Source of the DNA: Palleronia sediminis
GTDB lineage: Bacteria > Pseudomonadota > Alphaproteobacteria > Rhodobacterales > Rhodobacteraceae
Direction of reading: 5' to 3'
Assembly (NCBI RefSeq): GCF_004358695.1
Contig: NZ_SNAA01000002.1
Span: 1-64,000, forward strand
Length of the DNA stretch: 64,000 nucleotides
The stretch's first letter is position 1. The number at the start of each line of letters is the position of its first letter. A program made the translations under genes and the position numbers. The notes beneath the pieces are model-generated. The model searched no databases, was not told the origin of the DNA, and worked only from the letters and a program-made list of their open reading frames with translations. This document shows, piece after piece, positions 1 through 8,825 of the stretch.

Positions 1-46
1 GGTACTGCGTCTCAAGACGTGGGAGAGTAGGTCACCGCCAGACCTG
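1..46 (+). rRNA. rrf: 5S ribosomal RNA, 3' end (partial)
   Basis: The first bases match the conserved 3' part of bacterial 5S rRNA: the GGTACTGCGTCTCAAGACGT helix followed by GGGAGAGTAGGTCACCGCCA, closing with GACCT, which would pair with the missing 5' end. The gene begins upstream of the window, so a ribosomal RNA operon ends here. The exact 3' end (about 45-50) is approximate. Confidence 0.9.
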
Positions 47-83
47 GCGAACGACATCTAAACGTATCTCTGAAACGATACAA

Positions 84-113
84 AACACCCCCGCCAGAAA
101 TGGCGGGGGTGTT
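84..113 (+). terminator. rrn operon terminator hairpin
   Basis: AACACCCCCGCCA, a GAAA tetraloop and the exact complement TGGCGGGGGTGTT form a perfect 13 bp stem about 40 bases after the 5S rRNA. The downstream sequence is T-rich but lacks a clean U-run. It most likely ends the rRNA transcript. From 114 to 269 I see only the upstream region of sdaA. Confidence 0.8.
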
Positions 114-269
114 CGTGTGTTTGCCTTTTGCCTCGCTGTATGGATCTGGCACCGTCTTCCCGCCCGAACCCCGCTTGCGCATCGCGAACGTATCGCGGTC
201 GGTCGCCCGTGGATGGCGGTTGGCTCCCACCTCGGCTAGCCTTCGGGCAAATCACCGGAGGCCCATGCC

Positions 270-1634
270 ATGTTCCTGTCCGTGCTCGAACTCTTCAAGA
301 TCGGGATCGGCCCGTCCTCGTCGCATACGATGGGCCCGATGACGGCGGCCCGGCGGTTCGCGGCCGCGCATCTCGACGGGCAGGCGTCCGATCTCGGGGT
401 CGAGGTCACGCTTTGGGGCTCGCTCGCCTATACCGGCAAGGGGCATGCCACCGATACGGCCGTGCTGCTGGGGCTGGCGGGATTCGAGCCCCGCCATTTC
501 GACCGCGACGCGGCCGACGCCGTTCTCGCCCGGCTCAATGGCGACCAGATCCTCGGCTGCCATGACGGGGTGCAACGCGCGCTCGACCCCGAAGCGGCGG
601 TCGTCTTCGCACGGGGCAAGAAGCTGCCCGGCCATACCAATGCCCTGACTTTCCGAACCTTTTCGCCCGAGGGCGAGACGCTGGCCGAGGAAACCTGGTA
701 CTCCATCGGCGGCGGCTTTGTCTTGCGCGATGACGAGATGGCGGCTGCAGCGGACGCGCCCGATACGGGCAGCCCGGTCCCGTTCCCCTTTTCCTCGGCG
801 GCCGATCTGCTGGCGATGGCCACGGAAAGCGTCCTGTCGGTCAGCGAGATGAAACTTCGCAACGAGCTGTCGCGCCATGACGCGGTGTTCCTCTGGTCCG
901 AGCTCGACGCCATCGTGGATGCCATGCGCCTGTGCATGGATCGCGGGCTGCGCGCGCAGGGCACCTTGCCGGGCGGCCTTAACCTCGACCGGCGGGCGCG
1001 CGGGCTGGCGTCGGGCGGCGATGCGACCGGCTTGCCCCATGCCGCGTTCGAGAAAGTCGCCGCCTATGCCGTCGCCGTCAACGAGGAAAACGCGGTCGGT
1101 GGCCGGGTCGTCACCGCGCCCACCAACGGCGCGGCGGGCATCGTTCCGGCGGTCATGCGCTACGCAGTCGAGGCGCTCGGCATCGGCTGGGACGACGTGA
1201 GGCTGCGCCGCTACCTGCTGACGGCGGCGGCCATCGGCGGGATCATCAAGACCAACGCCTCGATCTCGGGGGCCGATTGCGGGTGCCAGGCCGAGGTCGG
1301 CTCGGCCTCGGCCATGGCGGCGGCTGGGCTGACCGAGCTTCTTGGCGGCACGCCGCCACAGGTCGAGAACGCCGCCGAGATCGCGCTCGAGCATCACCTG
1401 GGCATGACCTGCGACCCGGTCCGTGGACTGGTGCAAGTGCCCTGTATCGAGCGCAACGGAATGGGCGCCATAAAGGCGATCACGGCGGCCGCGCTCGCGA
1501 TGCGGGGCGACGGGCGGCATTTCATATCGCTCGACGACTGCATCGCGGCGATGTTGCAAACCGGGCGCGACATGCACGATAATTACAAGGAAACCAGCCT
1601 CGGCGGGCTGGCCGTCAATCACCCCAATTGCTGA
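270..1634 (+). CDS. sdaA: L-serine ammonia-lyase, iron-sulfur type, single chain
   Basis: It deaminates L-serine to pyruvate and ammonia with a [4Fe-4S] cluster in the cytosol. The 454-residue product has the normal length for single-chain SdaA, starts [20 protein letters not shown] and carries the N-terminal SSSHTMGP motif. Candidate cluster ligands are Cys339, Cys381 and Cys392, whose spacing (42 and 11) equals that of the structurally known Legionella enzyme. The last residue, Cys454, corresponds to the C-terminal tail-in-mouth cysteine of that enzyme. The ATG at 270 follows ACCGGAGG at a good distance; the ATG at 265 is out of frame. The 3' end overlaps convergent aroQ by 16 bases. It stands alone on this strand. 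Confidence 0.95.
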   Translation: MFLSVLELFKIGIGPSSSHTMGPMTAARRFAAAHLDGQASDLGVEVTLWGSLAYTGKGHATDTAVLLGLAGFEPRHFDRDAADAVLARLNGDQILGCHDGVQRALDPEAAVVFARGKKLPGHTNALTFRTFSPEGETLAEETWYSIGGGFVLRDDEMAAAADAPDTGSPVPFPFSSAADLLAMATESVLSVSEMKLRNELSRHDAVFLWSELDAIVDAMRLCMDRGLRAQGTLPGGLNLDRRARGLASGGDATGLPHAAFEKVAAYAVAVNEENAVGGRVVTAPTNGAAGIVPAVMRYAVEALGIGWDDVRLRRYLLTAAAIGGIIKTNASISGADCGCQAEVGSASAMAAAGLTELLGGTPPQVENAAEIALEHHLGMTCDPVRGLVQVPCIERNGMGAIKAITAAALAMRGDGRHFISLDDCIAAMLQTGRDMHDNYKETSLGGLAVNHPNC

Positions 1635-2077
1635 TCCACGTCTCCGCGGCCGATCAGCGTCAGCACCCGGCGGATCGCGGCCTCGTAGCCCTCGATCCCC
1701 AACCCGGCGATCACGCCCTCGGCCCGCGCCGAGACGAAGGAGTGGTGGCGAAAGCTCTCGCGGCGGTGGATGTTCGAGATATGCACCTCGATCACCGGCC
1801 CCTCATAGGCCGATAACGCGTCGAGTATCCCGACCGAGCTATGGGAATAGGCGCCGGGATTGATCACGATCCCCGCGGCCGTTCCGCGCGCGTCCTGGAT
1901 CGCGTCGATCAGCGCGCCTTCGTGATTGGATTGCACGGCGCGCAGGTCGACCCCCTCGGGCAGGAGCGCGCGGCACCGCCTTTCGACATCGGCCAGCGTC
2001 TCCGCGCCGTAGATCTCGGGTTCGCGCTGTCCCAGCAGGTTCAGGTTCGGACCGTTGATCAAGAGGATCGTCTGCAT
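1619..2077 (-). CDS. aroQ: 3-dehydroquinate dehydratase, type II
   Basis: Third step of the shikimate pathway: 3-dehydroquinate to 3-dehydroshikimate. At 152 residues it has the usual type II length. It opens with the typical [18 protein letters not shown] segment holding the catalytic arginine and tyrosine, and continues with [12 protein letters not shown] and [14 protein letters not shown] around the catalytic histidine. The last 16 bases overlap the end of convergent sdaA. gph lies 39 bases downstream... on the upstream side in transcription order, so all of rpe-gph-aroQ could share a transcript. Its pathway partners aroK and aroB are near 56-58 kb in this window. Confidence 0.96.
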   Translation of the reverse strand: MQTILLINGPNLNLLGQREPEIYGAETLADVERRCRALLPEGVDLRAVQSNHEGALIDAIQDARGTAAGIVINPGAYSHSSVGILDALSAYEGPVIEVHISNIHRRESFRHHSFVSARAEGVIAGLGIEGYEAAIRRVLTLIGRGDVDQQLG

Positions 2078-2116
2078 GGGATGGGCCTGCCGGGGTCGGG
2101 TGAATCGTGCCGCAGC

Positions 2117-2800
2117 CTAGCGCGCCGTGGCCGGATCGGGAATGCCCGCCAGCATCCCGGCGACCAGATCGGGTAGCGCCGCGTGATCGTCGAAGAGCGC
2201 GTCATGCGGCAGATCGCGCGGTGCGGCCTTGCGATAGCCGCCGGTGAAGAGGAGAAAGGGCACGCTTGCGGCCCGCGCCGTCTCGGCATCGGTTTCGCTA
2301 TCCCCCACGAAAAGGCAGGGCCCTTTGCCCAACGCCTCCAGCGCGGCGCGTAACGGCGCGGGGTCGGGCTTGCGCACCGGCAGCGTGTCGCCCCCGATGG
2401 AGACCTCGAACCGGCGCGCCAGATCGAACGCGTCGAGCACGGCGGCCAGCGGGCCGACCGGCTTGTTCGTGCAGATGCCCAGCCTGTGGCCCGCGGCGCG
2501 CAACGCGTCGATCGCCTCGACCGCGCCCGGATAGGCCCGCGTCAGCCCGGTTGCGCCCTCGTAGGCGTCGATGAAGGTTGCGAGCAGCGCCGGGTGGGCG
2601 GCGGCATCGATCCCCCGCGCGGCGCGCATTCGCGCGACGAACTGATCGGCACCCGACCCGATGAAGCCGGTGGCCTCGCCAAGGCTCAGCGGCGCGGGGC
2701 GGGGGGCGGGCAGTGTGGCGAGGGCGGCATTGCCGGCGGCGCAGATATCGGGCGCCGAATTCAGCAGCGTGCCGTCGAGGTCAAAGACGATGCGGGCCAT
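2117..2800 (-). CDS. gph: Phosphoglycolate phosphatase, HAD family
   Basis: It hydrolyses 2-phosphoglycolate, the waste product of RuBisCO oxygenation or of DNA repair. The 227-residue protein shows all HAD motifs: FDLDGTLLNSAPDI at residues 4-17 (nucleophile Asp), CTNKP (motif II), the RKPDPAPL lysine (motif III) and FVGDSETDAETA (motif IV acidic pair). The start at 2800 gives MARIVFDLDG; the reading frame stays open far upstream, but that part overlaps rpe and has no homology-like content. rpe ends only 8 bases upstream, the same rpe-gph pairing seen in E. coli, so the two are very likely co-transcribed. Confidence 0.93.
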   Translation of the reverse strand: MARIVFDLDGTLLNSAPDICAAGNAALATLPAPRPAPLSLGEATGFIGSGADQFVARMRAARGIDAAAHPALLATFIDAYEGATGLTRAYPGAVEAIDALRAAGHRLGICTNKPVGPLAAVLDAFDLARRFEVSIGGDTLPVRKPDPAPLRAALEALGKGPCLFVGDSETDAETARAASVPFLLFTGGYRKAAPRDLPHDALFDDHAALPDLVAGMLAGIPDPATAR

Positions 2801-2808
2801 GGACGGGC

Positions 2809-3507
2809 TCAGGCCATCGTTCCGGTGGCACCTTCGGCGGCACGGCGGAGCGCGGCGATGTTGCGCCCATAGGCCTCGGGCGCATCGACCGAGCCGCCGC
2901 GAAACACCGCGCTGCCCGCGACCAGCGCATCGGCGCCGGCTCGTGCGACCCGCGGCGCGGTCTCGGGGGTGATCCCGCCATCGACCTGGATATGAACGGG
3001 CCGGTCCCCGATGGCCGCGCGCAGCGTCGCGATCTTGTCCGTCAGATCGATGAAGGACTGCCCGCCGAAGCCGGGGTTCACCGTCATCACCAGCACGAGG
3101 TCGACGAGGTCGAGCAGATGCATTGCGGCTTCGGCCGGGGTGGCGGGGTTGAGCGCCACCCCCGCCGTCATCCCCGCGTCGCGGATCGCCTGAACCGTGC
3201 GGTGGATATGCGGTCCGGCCTCGACATGGGCGGTCAGCCGGTCGGCCCCCGCATCGGCAAAGGCCGCGATATAGGGATCGACCGGCGCGATCATCAGGTG
3301 GACGTCCATCAGCGTTTTCACGTGGGGGCGGAACGCAGAGACGGCCTGCGGGCCGAAGGTCAGGTTCGGGACGAAATGCCCGTCCATCACGTCGATATGG
3401 ACCCAATCCGCGCCCTGATCCTCGACGGCGCGGATCTCGGCGCCGAAATCGGCGAAATCGGCCGAAAGGATCGAGGGGGCGATCCTGATGCGGCGGTCGA
3501 AGGACAT
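2809..3507 (-). CDS. rpe: Ribulose-phosphate 3-epimerase
   Basis: It interconverts ribulose 5-phosphate and xylulose 5-phosphate in the pentose phosphate (and, where present, Calvin) pathway. The 232-residue TIM barrel begins with the family signature IAPSILSADFADFG and has the metal and catalytic segments HIDVMDGHFVPNLTFGP and VLVMTVNPGFGGQSF, then the phosphate-binding VDGGI. The length is normal. It is the first gene of an rpe-gph (possibly -aroQ) unit. The 156 bases between its start and nagA contain no recognisable gene. Confidence 0.96.
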   Translation of the reverse strand: MSFDRRIRIAPSILSADFADFGAEIRAVEDQGADWVHIDVMDGHFVPNLTFGPQAVSAFRPHVKTLMDVHLMIAPVDPYIAAFADAGADRLTAHVEAGPHIHRTVQAIRDAGMTAGVALNPATPAEAAMHLLDLVDLVLVMTVNPGFGGQSFIDLTDKIATLRAAIGDRPVHIQVDGGITPETAPRVARAGADALVAGSAVFRGGSVDAPEAYGRNIAALRRAAEGATGTMA

Positions 3508-3663
3508 GGGCAGGCTCCGGTTCGATGCGGCTGACCCCCTGATAGGCGAGCGCGGGGCGAAGGTTAAGAGCGCTCGGCGCAGGGGGCCGCGATGCGCGGG
3601 ACGCGGGCCTCGGGATATGGGTATTTGGGAAAGAGAAGATTCGGTGCAGGGGCGTCGGTCGGC

Positions 3664-4749
3664 TCAGCCGATCTCGGCGCCGCCGATGACGGTGCGGATC
3701 AGCGCGAGCTCGCCGTCGAAGATCGCGAGATCTGCCCGCGCGCCCGGCCGCAGGCGTCCGCAATCGGCCGCGCCGATCCAGTCGGCGGGCAGGGTCGACA
3801 GGCGGCGCGACGCCTCGGCCAGCGGCAGGCCGATGGATACGAGGTTGCGCAAGGCCCGGTCCATCACCAGCGCCGATCCCGCCAGCGTGCCGTCGGGCAG
3901 GCGCATGGCCCCCTGTGCGCGGGTCACGGTCTGCCCGCCGAGGTGATAGGTGCCGTCGGGCATCCCCGCGCCGGCCGTCGCGTCGGTCACGCCGTAGAGG
4001 TTGGGGATGGCCCGTCGGGCGGCGAGGATCGCGCCTGCCTCGACATGGATCAGGTCGGGGATGATCTCGGCCCAGTCGGCATGGGCGAGGGCCGCCCCCG
4101 CCAACCCGTTGCCGCGATGGCTGATGCCGCTCATCGCGTTGAAGAGATGCGTGGCGCCCGCACCGCGCGCGAATCCCGCGCGGGCGCAGGCGTGATCGCA
4201 GAGCGAATGGCCCATCTGCGCCTTGATCCCCAGCCGGTCGAGCGCGTCCATGAGCGCGCCGTCGGCGTCGATCTCGGGGGCGAAGGTCATGATGATGACC
4301 CGCGCACGGGCGGCCCAGGCCTCGATCTGCGCGATATCGGGATCGCGGGCATGGGGCGGTTGCGCACCGAGCTTGCCGGGGTTGATGAAGGGCCCCTCGA
4401 GATGCGCGCCCAGCACGCGCGCACCCTGCGGCTCGGGTCTTTGCATGACCGCGGCGACCGCGTCGAGAAACGCCTCGGTCTGCGCGTCGGGCGCCGTGAC
4501 CGATGTCGCGGCAAGCGCCGTCGTGCCGTGGCGGGCATGGGTGCGGACGGCGCGGCGCAGCGCCTGCTCGCCCTCCATCATGTCGGCGCCGCCGCCGCCG
4601 TGATTGTGCAGATCGACGAAGCCCGGCAGGATATGGGGCGCCCGCGGGGCGTCCGTCGGCGCCCCCTCGATGGCTTCGATCGTCGCGCCGAGATGGATCT
4701 CGCCCGCGCGCCAGCCGTCGGGCGTCAGGATGGAACCTTCGATCTTCAT
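3664..4749 (-). CDS. nagA: N-acetylglucosamine-6-phosphate deacetylase
   Basis: It removes acetate from GlcNAc-6-phosphate to give glucosamine-6-phosphate in the cytosol. The 361-residue amidohydrolase has the family motifs in order: GFVDLHNHGGGG (metal-site region), GAHLEGPFINPGKLGA (metal Glu), QMGHSLCDH, THLFNAMSGISHRG and the GVTDATAGAGMPDG catalytic Asp segment. Its ATG overlaps the stop of the upstream GntR gene by 4 bases, so it is the last gene of a nagK-gntR-nagA operon. No nagB deaminase is visible in the window. Confidence 0.95.
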   Translation of the reverse strand: MKIEGSILTPDGWRAGEIHLGATIEAIEGAPTDAPRAPHILPGFVDLHNHGGGGADMMEGEQALRRAVRTHARHGTTALAATSVTAPDAQTEAFLDAVAAVMQRPEPQGARVLGAHLEGPFINPGKLGAQPPHARDPDIAQIEAWAARARVIIMTFAPEIDADGALMDALDRLGIKAQMGHSLCDHACARAGFARGAGATHLFNAMSGISHRGNGLAGAALAHADWAEIIPDLIHVEAGAILAARRAIPNLYGVTDATAGAGMPDGTYHLGGQTVTRAQGAMRLPDGTLAGSALVMDRALRNLVSIGLPLAEASRRLSTLPADWIGAADCGRLRPGARADLAIFDGELALIRTVIGGAEIG

Positions 4750-5462
4750 GACATCTCCGTTACGAAATCCCAGCGGTCGCCGCGAAAGGTCGAGCGCGTG
4801 AACTCGACCGCGCGATCGCCCGCGGCGTATCCGACCCGCGTGACAAGCAGCCCCGGCGCGCCGGGCGCCACGTCGAGCAGGGCGGCCAGCGCCGCGTCGA
4901 CGGCGACCGCGGTCAGGCGCTGGACCGCGCGCACCGGCCGAAGCCCATGCGCGGCCATCGCGGCGTAAAGCGAGGTTCCGACCGCGCCGGGATCGGGCAG
5001 CGCCTCGGGCAGCACGGTCGATGCCTCGACCGCCAGCGGTTGCCCGTCGGCGGTGCGCAGCCGCGTGATCCGCGTCACCGGATGGCCGGGCGTCAGCCCG
5101 AGGCCCAGCACCTCGTCGGGCGTCGCGATGCCGGTGCCGCTGCTGACGACGCGCGATCCGGCGACCATGCCGCGCGCGGCCACGTCCTCGGAGAACGAGG
5201 TGAGCCGCGCCGTGGGACGCAACCTCTGTCTTGTGACGAAGGTGCCCGCCCCGCGCCTTTGCTCCACCAGCCCCGCGCGGCTCAGCCGGTCGAGCGCCTT
5301 GCGCACCGTCACGCGCGACAGGCCATGCGTCTCGGCCAGCACCCTTTCGGGTGGCAGCGCGGCGCCCGGCGCGATCTCGCCCCGCTCGATCTCGCGCGCG
5401 AGGCGGTCGGCCAGCGCGCGGTAAAGCGGTTGCGCCTCGGGATGGGGGCCGGGCTGTCGCAT
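4746..5462 (-). CDS. GntR-family (HutC subfamily) transcriptional regulator, probable amino-sugar repressor
   Basis: The 238-residue protein has an N-terminal GntR winged helix (about residues 12-75, with PPERVLAETHGLSRVTVRKA as recognition region) and a C-terminal UTRA effector domain (RLTSFSEDVAARG onward), the HutC/NagR layout. The start at 5462 (MRQPGPHPEAQPLYR) overlaps the stop of the kinase gene by one base; the frame is open further upstream but that part lies inside the kinase gene. Sitting between nagA and a GlcNAc-type kinase, it most likely senses a phosphorylated amino sugar and controls both divergent operons through the GGTAT repeats at 6439-6519. Ligand and targets are inferred. 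Confidence 0.9.
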   Translation of the reverse strand: MRQPGPHPEAQPLYRALADRLAREIERGEIAPGAALPPERVLAETHGLSRVTVRKALDRLSRAGLVEQRRGAGTFVTRQRLRPTARLTSFSEDVAARGMVAGSRVVSSGTGIATPDEVLGLGLTPGHPVTRITRLRTADGQPLAVEASTVLPEALPDPGAVGTSLYAAMAAHGLRPVRAVQRLTAVAVDAALAALLDVAPGAPGLLVTRVGYAAGDRAVEFTRSTFRGDRWDFVTEMS

Positions 5463-6412
5463 CAGGCCCGCAACCCCGTCCGGGCCGCTTGCCAGCCGCG
5501 CCAGCCGGGGGGCGGCGTCGGCCCGGCCGGGGCGGGGGCGATGGCCTCGCCGCGCCAGCCGCGCGCGGCCATCAGCGCCAGACCGTCCAGCGCGCCGCCC
5601 TGCGGCGGTGTCAGCCGGGCGGCCAGCCGGTGCGGCAGGCGCGGGGCGACGACCGGGGCGAGCCCGCCGAGCAGCGCCAGCGGCCCCGCGGGCGCCACGG
5701 CATCGACCGCGCGCGTCAGCTCGGCGATCGCGTCCGACAGGATGGCGCCCGCGACGGGGCACCCGTTTTCGGCCTCTTCGACCACGGCCGGGGCGAGCGT
5801 GGCGAAAGTCGTCGCGGTCGCGCCCGAAAGCCATGACTGGATCGCGTCGAACCCGCCGCCCACGATCCCCGCCAGCCGGGGGCAAAGCGTCCCGCCCTCG
5901 ATCTGCCGCCCGTCAAGCCATTGGCTGAGCGCCGTGACCGCGCGCCGCCCCATCCACGCTCCGCCGCCCTCGTCGCCGATGGCGAAGCCCCAGGCGCTGG
6001 CGCTGCTCACCGCGCCGTCGTCCCCCAGTGCAAAGGCGGCGACGCCGGTCCCGACGGCAAGCGCGGTGCCCGGTCGGCCGGCATGGGCGCCGACCAGCGA
6101 CGCGAACCCGTCGGTGACGATGACGATCTCGGTGCAGTCGAACGGGTCGGTCGCGCGGAACTCGGCCTGGCGCGCGGGGCTGCGGCCCCCGGCAAGCCCG
6201 CACCACAGCCGCGGGGCGCGCGGCGCCGGACCCGGCGCGCAGGCGCGGGCCAGCGCGTCGGCGATGCTGTTCCAGGATAGCGCCACGCCCAGCGTCAGGC
6301 TGGCCGGTCCGGCCGTCGCCTCGCCGGCGATGGTGCCGTCGGGGGCCACGAGGCGCAGCCGCGAGCCGGTGCCGCCGCCGTCGACCAGTGCAAGAAATCC
6401 GCCATCGCTCAT
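5462..6412 (-). CDS. BadF/BadG-type sugar kinase, probable N-acetylglucosamine kinase
   Basis: The 316-residue protein belongs to the ASKHA fold group that includes eukaryotic-type GlcNAc kinase. Visible motifs are the phosphate-1 loop LVDGGGTGSRLRLV (residues 9-22), CGLAGG, IVTDGFASLVGAH and the second phosphate loop LAVGTGVAAFAL, followed by WGFAIGDEGGGAWMG. It probably phosphorylates GlcNAc delivered by the ABC transporter encoded on the other strand, feeding nagA; a MurNAc or glucosamine substrate is also possible. It is the first gene of the leftward operon, divergent from murQ across 162 bases. Confidence 0.85.
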   Translation of the reverse strand: MSDGGFLALVDGGGTGSRLRLVAPDGTIAGEATAGPASLTLGVALSWNSIADALARACAPGPAPRAPRLWCGLAGGRSPARQAEFRATDPFDCTEIVIVTDGFASLVGAHAGRPGTALAVGTGVAAFALGDDGAVSSASAWGFAIGDEGGGAWMGRRAVTALSQWLDGRQIEGGTLCPRLAGIVGGGFDAIQSWLSGATATTFATLAPAVVEEAENGCPVAGAILSDAIAELTRAVDAVAPAGPLALLGGLAPVVAPRLPHRLAARLTPPQGGALDGLALMAARGWRGEAIAPAPAGPTPPPGWRGWQAARTGLRA

Positions 6413-6438
6413 CCGGGCGCTCCGTCCTTGGCGGGAAA

Positions 6439-6519
6439 GGTATGGCCCGCGAGCATGGCCCGCAATACCAAAGGCGAAAGCGGTAGGGACAGGCGCGATA
6501 ATGGTATTGCGTCGGGTAT
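6439..6519. promoter_or_regulatory. Divergent nagK/murQ control region with GGTAT half-sites
   Basis: Between the two divergent operons the pentamer GGTAT or its complement ATACC occurs four times: GGTAT at 6439, ATACC at 6465, GGTAT at 6503 and GGTAT at 6515. CGCAATACCA (6461-6470) is an exact inverted copy of TGGTATTGCG (6502-6511), 41 bases apart. ATGGCCCGC is also directly repeated at 6442 and 6455. TGGT/ACCA-type half-sites are common for HutC-subfamily GntR repressors, so this is the probable operator of the linked GntR protein. Binding is inferred. Confidence 0.5.
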
Positions 6520-6574
6520 GGTCTGCGATGATCCTGACCGAACCCGCCCCGATTCGTCACCCCCAGAGGATTGC

Positions 6575-7456
6575 ATGACAACCGAAACCGTGAGCCCCCG
6601 TTTCGCCGGCCTCGATCTCTGGCCGACCGACGAGGCCGTCGCGGCATTGGTCGAGGGGCAGCTCGGCGCGGCGGCCGCCGTGCGCGCGGTGCAGGCCGAT
6701 CTCGCCCGCGCGGTGGATGCGGCGGCGGCGCGGCTGGCCGATGGCGCGGGGCGGCTCGTCTATTGCGGGGCCGGGGCCTCGGGGCGGATCGCGGTTCAGG
6801 ACGGGGTCGAGCTGTTTCCGACTTTCGGCTGGCCCGATGCGCGGCTCGTCTATCTCATGGCGGGGGGCGACGCGGCGCTGGTGCGCTCGATCGAGGGGGC
6901 CGAGGACGATGCCGGCGTCGCCCGCAGCATCGACGATCTGGGGCTCGGGCCGTCCGATGTGCTGGTCGCCGTCGCGGCGAGCGGGCGCACGCCCTATGCG
7001 CTGGCCGCCGCCGGGGCCGCCCATGCGCGCGGCGCGCTGACCGTGGGGCTGTTTAACAACCCCGGCGCGGCGCTGGCGGGGGCGGTCGCCCATCCGATCG
7101 CGCTGGACACGGGGGCCGAGGTTCTTGCAGGCTCGACCCGCATGGCGGCGGGCACGGCGCAGAAGATCGCGCTCAACGTATTCTCGACGGCGCTGATGGT
7201 GCGGCTGGGGCGGACCTATTCCAACCTCATGTCGCATCTCGCCTCGTCGAACGCCAAGCTCGACGAGCGGCGCGTCGAAATCCTGCGCCGGATCGTGCCG
7301 GCCGAGGACGCCGCGGCGCGGGCCGCGCTGGCGCAGACGGGCGGCGATATCGGGACGGCGGCTCTTGTCCTGACGGGCGAGGATCGCGAGGGGGCAAAGG
7401 CGCGGATGGCGCGCCATGGCGGCGTTCTGCGCGCCGCACTGGCCGAGCCGCAATAA
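6575..7456 (+). CDS. murQ: N-acetylmuramic acid 6-phosphate etherase
   Basis: It cleaves the lactyl ether of MurNAc-6-phosphate to give GlcNAc-6-phosphate and D-lactate, linking peptidoglycan salvage to nagA. The 293-residue protein has the SIS-domain signature YCGAGASGRIAVQDGVELFP, whose glutamate (VELFP) matches the catalytic Glu of MurQ, plus VAASGRTPYALAA and the diagnostic STRMAAGTAQKIALNV. The ATG at 6575 follows AGAGGA; the frame is open upstream without a ribosome site. First gene of the rightward operon. A non-etherase SIS protein is less likely given the motif match. Confidence 0.9.
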   Translation: MTTETVSPRFAGLDLWPTDEAVAALVEGQLGAAAAVRAVQADLARAVDAAAARLADGAGRLVYCGAGASGRIAVQDGVELFPTFGWPDARLVYLMAGGDAALVRSIEGAEDDAGVARSIDDLGLGPSDVLVAVAASGRTPYALAAAGAAHARGALTVGLFNNPGAALAGAVAHPIALDTGAEVLAGSTRMAAGTAQKIALNVFSTALMVRLGRTYSNLMSHLASSNAKLDERRVEILRRIVPAEDAAARAALAQTGGDIGTAALVLTGEDREGAKARMARHGGVLRAALAEPQ

Positions 7457-7496
7457 GACGCGCGCACGGCGCGGGAACCAAAGGGAGAGAGACAAG

Positions 7497-8756
7497 ATGA
7501 AACCGACGATGTTCACCACCACGGCCGGGCTGGCGTTGTGCCTCGGGGCGGGCGCCGCGCTCGCGCAGGAGGTCACGCTGACGGTGGAAAGCTGGCGTTC
7601 CGAGGATCAGGCGATCTGGAACGACACGCTGATCCCGGCCTTCGAGGAAAAGCATCCCGACATCAATATCGAGTTCACGCCCACCGCGCCCACCGAGTAC
7701 AACGCCGCGCTCAACGCCCGGCTCGAGGGCGGCACGGCGGGCGATCTCGTCACCTGCCGGTCCTTCGACGGCTCGCTGCCGCTTTTCAACAAGGGTCAGC
7801 TTGCCGATATCTCGGATCTTGACGGGCTGTCGAACTTCCCGGATTTCGCGCGGGCGGCGTGGTCGACCGATGACGGCGCGTCCACCTTCTGCGTGCCGAT
7901 GGCCTCGGTCATCCACGGCTTCATCTACAATGCCGACGCCTTTGCCGAGCTCGGCCTCGAAGAGCCAGAGACGGTCGACGAGTTCTTTGCCGTGCTCGAC
8001 GCCATCAAGGAGGATGGCAGCTATATCCCGCTCGCTATGGGCAGCGCCGACCAGTGGGAAGCGGCGACCATGGCCTATACCAATATCGGCCCGAACTACT
8101 GGAAGGGCGAGGAGGGGCGCCAGGCGCTGATCGACGGCACCGCTGCCTTTACCGATCCGCAATTCGTCGCCCCCTACGAGCAGATGGTGCGCTGGACCGA
8201 CTACATGGGGCCGGCCTACCAGGCGCAGGGCTATTCCGACAGCCAGAACCTGTTCACGCTGGGCCGCGCGGCGATCTACCCCGCCGGCAGCTGGGAGATC
8301 ACGGGCTTTACCGAGGCCGCGGATTTCGAGATGGGGGCCTTTCCGCCGCCGGTGCAGAACGCGGGCGATACCTGCTATATCTCGGACCACACCGATATCG
8401 GGCTCGGCATGAACGCGGCGACCGACCATCCCGAAGCCGCGCGCACCTTCCTCGAATGGGTGGCAAGCCCCGAGTTCGCCGAGCTCTATACCAACGCGCT
8501 GCCCGGCTTCTTCTCGCTGTCGGATGCCCAGTTCGAGGTCGACAACCCGCTCGCGCAAGAGTTCATCGAGTTCCGCGAGAACTGCGAAAGCACCGTGCGC
8601 GTCGCCTCGCAGATCCTGTCGCGCGGCGAGCCGAACACCTGGAACAACATGTGGGTTCTTTCGGCCAACGTGCTGAACGACGCCGCCACCCCCGAGGAGG
8701 CGACGGCCGAGCTTCAGCAGGGTCTCGCAAGCTGGTACGAGCCCCAGCAGAACTGA
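7497..8756 (+). CDS. ABC transporter sugar-binding protein (family 1 extracellular solute-binding)
   Basis: A 419-residue periplasmic binding protein with a clear signal peptide (MKPTMFTTTAGLALCLGAGA, cleavage likely after ALAQ) and the carbohydrate-binding-protein layout: VTLTVESWRSEDQ, the segment with KHPDINIEF, and the conserved C-terminal FLEWVASPEFAELYTNALPG. The ATG at 7497 has AAGGGAGAGA upstream and is 40 bases after murQ. Between nagA/kinase and murQ genes, its ligand is probably GlcNAc, MurNAc or a cell-wall or chitin disaccharide. A strong hairpin follows the stop codon, which may let this gene be expressed above the permeases. Confidence 0.9.
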   Translation: MKPTMFTTTAGLALCLGAGAALAQEVTLTVESWRSEDQAIWNDTLIPAFEEKHPDINIEFTPTAPTEYNAALNARLEGGTAGDLVTCRSFDGSLPLFNKGQLADISDLDGLSNFPDFARAAWSTDDGASTFCVPMASVIHGFIYNADAFAELGLEEPETVDEFFAVLDAIKEDGSYIPLAMGSADQWEAATMAYTNIGPNYWKGEEGRQALIDGTAAFTDPQFVAPYEQMVRWTDYMGPAYQAQGYSDSQNLFTLGRAAIYPAGSWEITGFTEAADFEMGAFPPPVQNAGDTCYISDHTDIGLGMNAATDHPEAARTFLEWVASPEFAELYTNALPGFFSLSDAQFEVDNPLAQEFIEFRENCESTVRVASQILSRGEPNTWNNMWVLSANVLNDAATPEEATAELQQGLASWYEPQQN

Positions 8757-8762
8757 GCCGCA

Positions 8763-8795
8763 GCCCGGCCCCGCCGCATCGCGCAGGGGCCGGGC
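8763..8795 (+). repeat. Intergenic hairpin between binding-protein and permease genes
   Basis: GCCCGGCCCC (8763-8772) and GGGGCCGGGC (8786-8795) form a perfect 10 bp GC stem with a 13-base loop, 7 bases after the stop codon. No U-run follows, so it is better read as an RNA stabiliser or partial attenuator, as found at this position in many binding-protein-dependent operons, than as a full terminator. Confidence 0.6.
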
Positions 8796-8825
8796 CCTCA
8801 CCACGCGCCCAGCCAGGAGCGGCCC

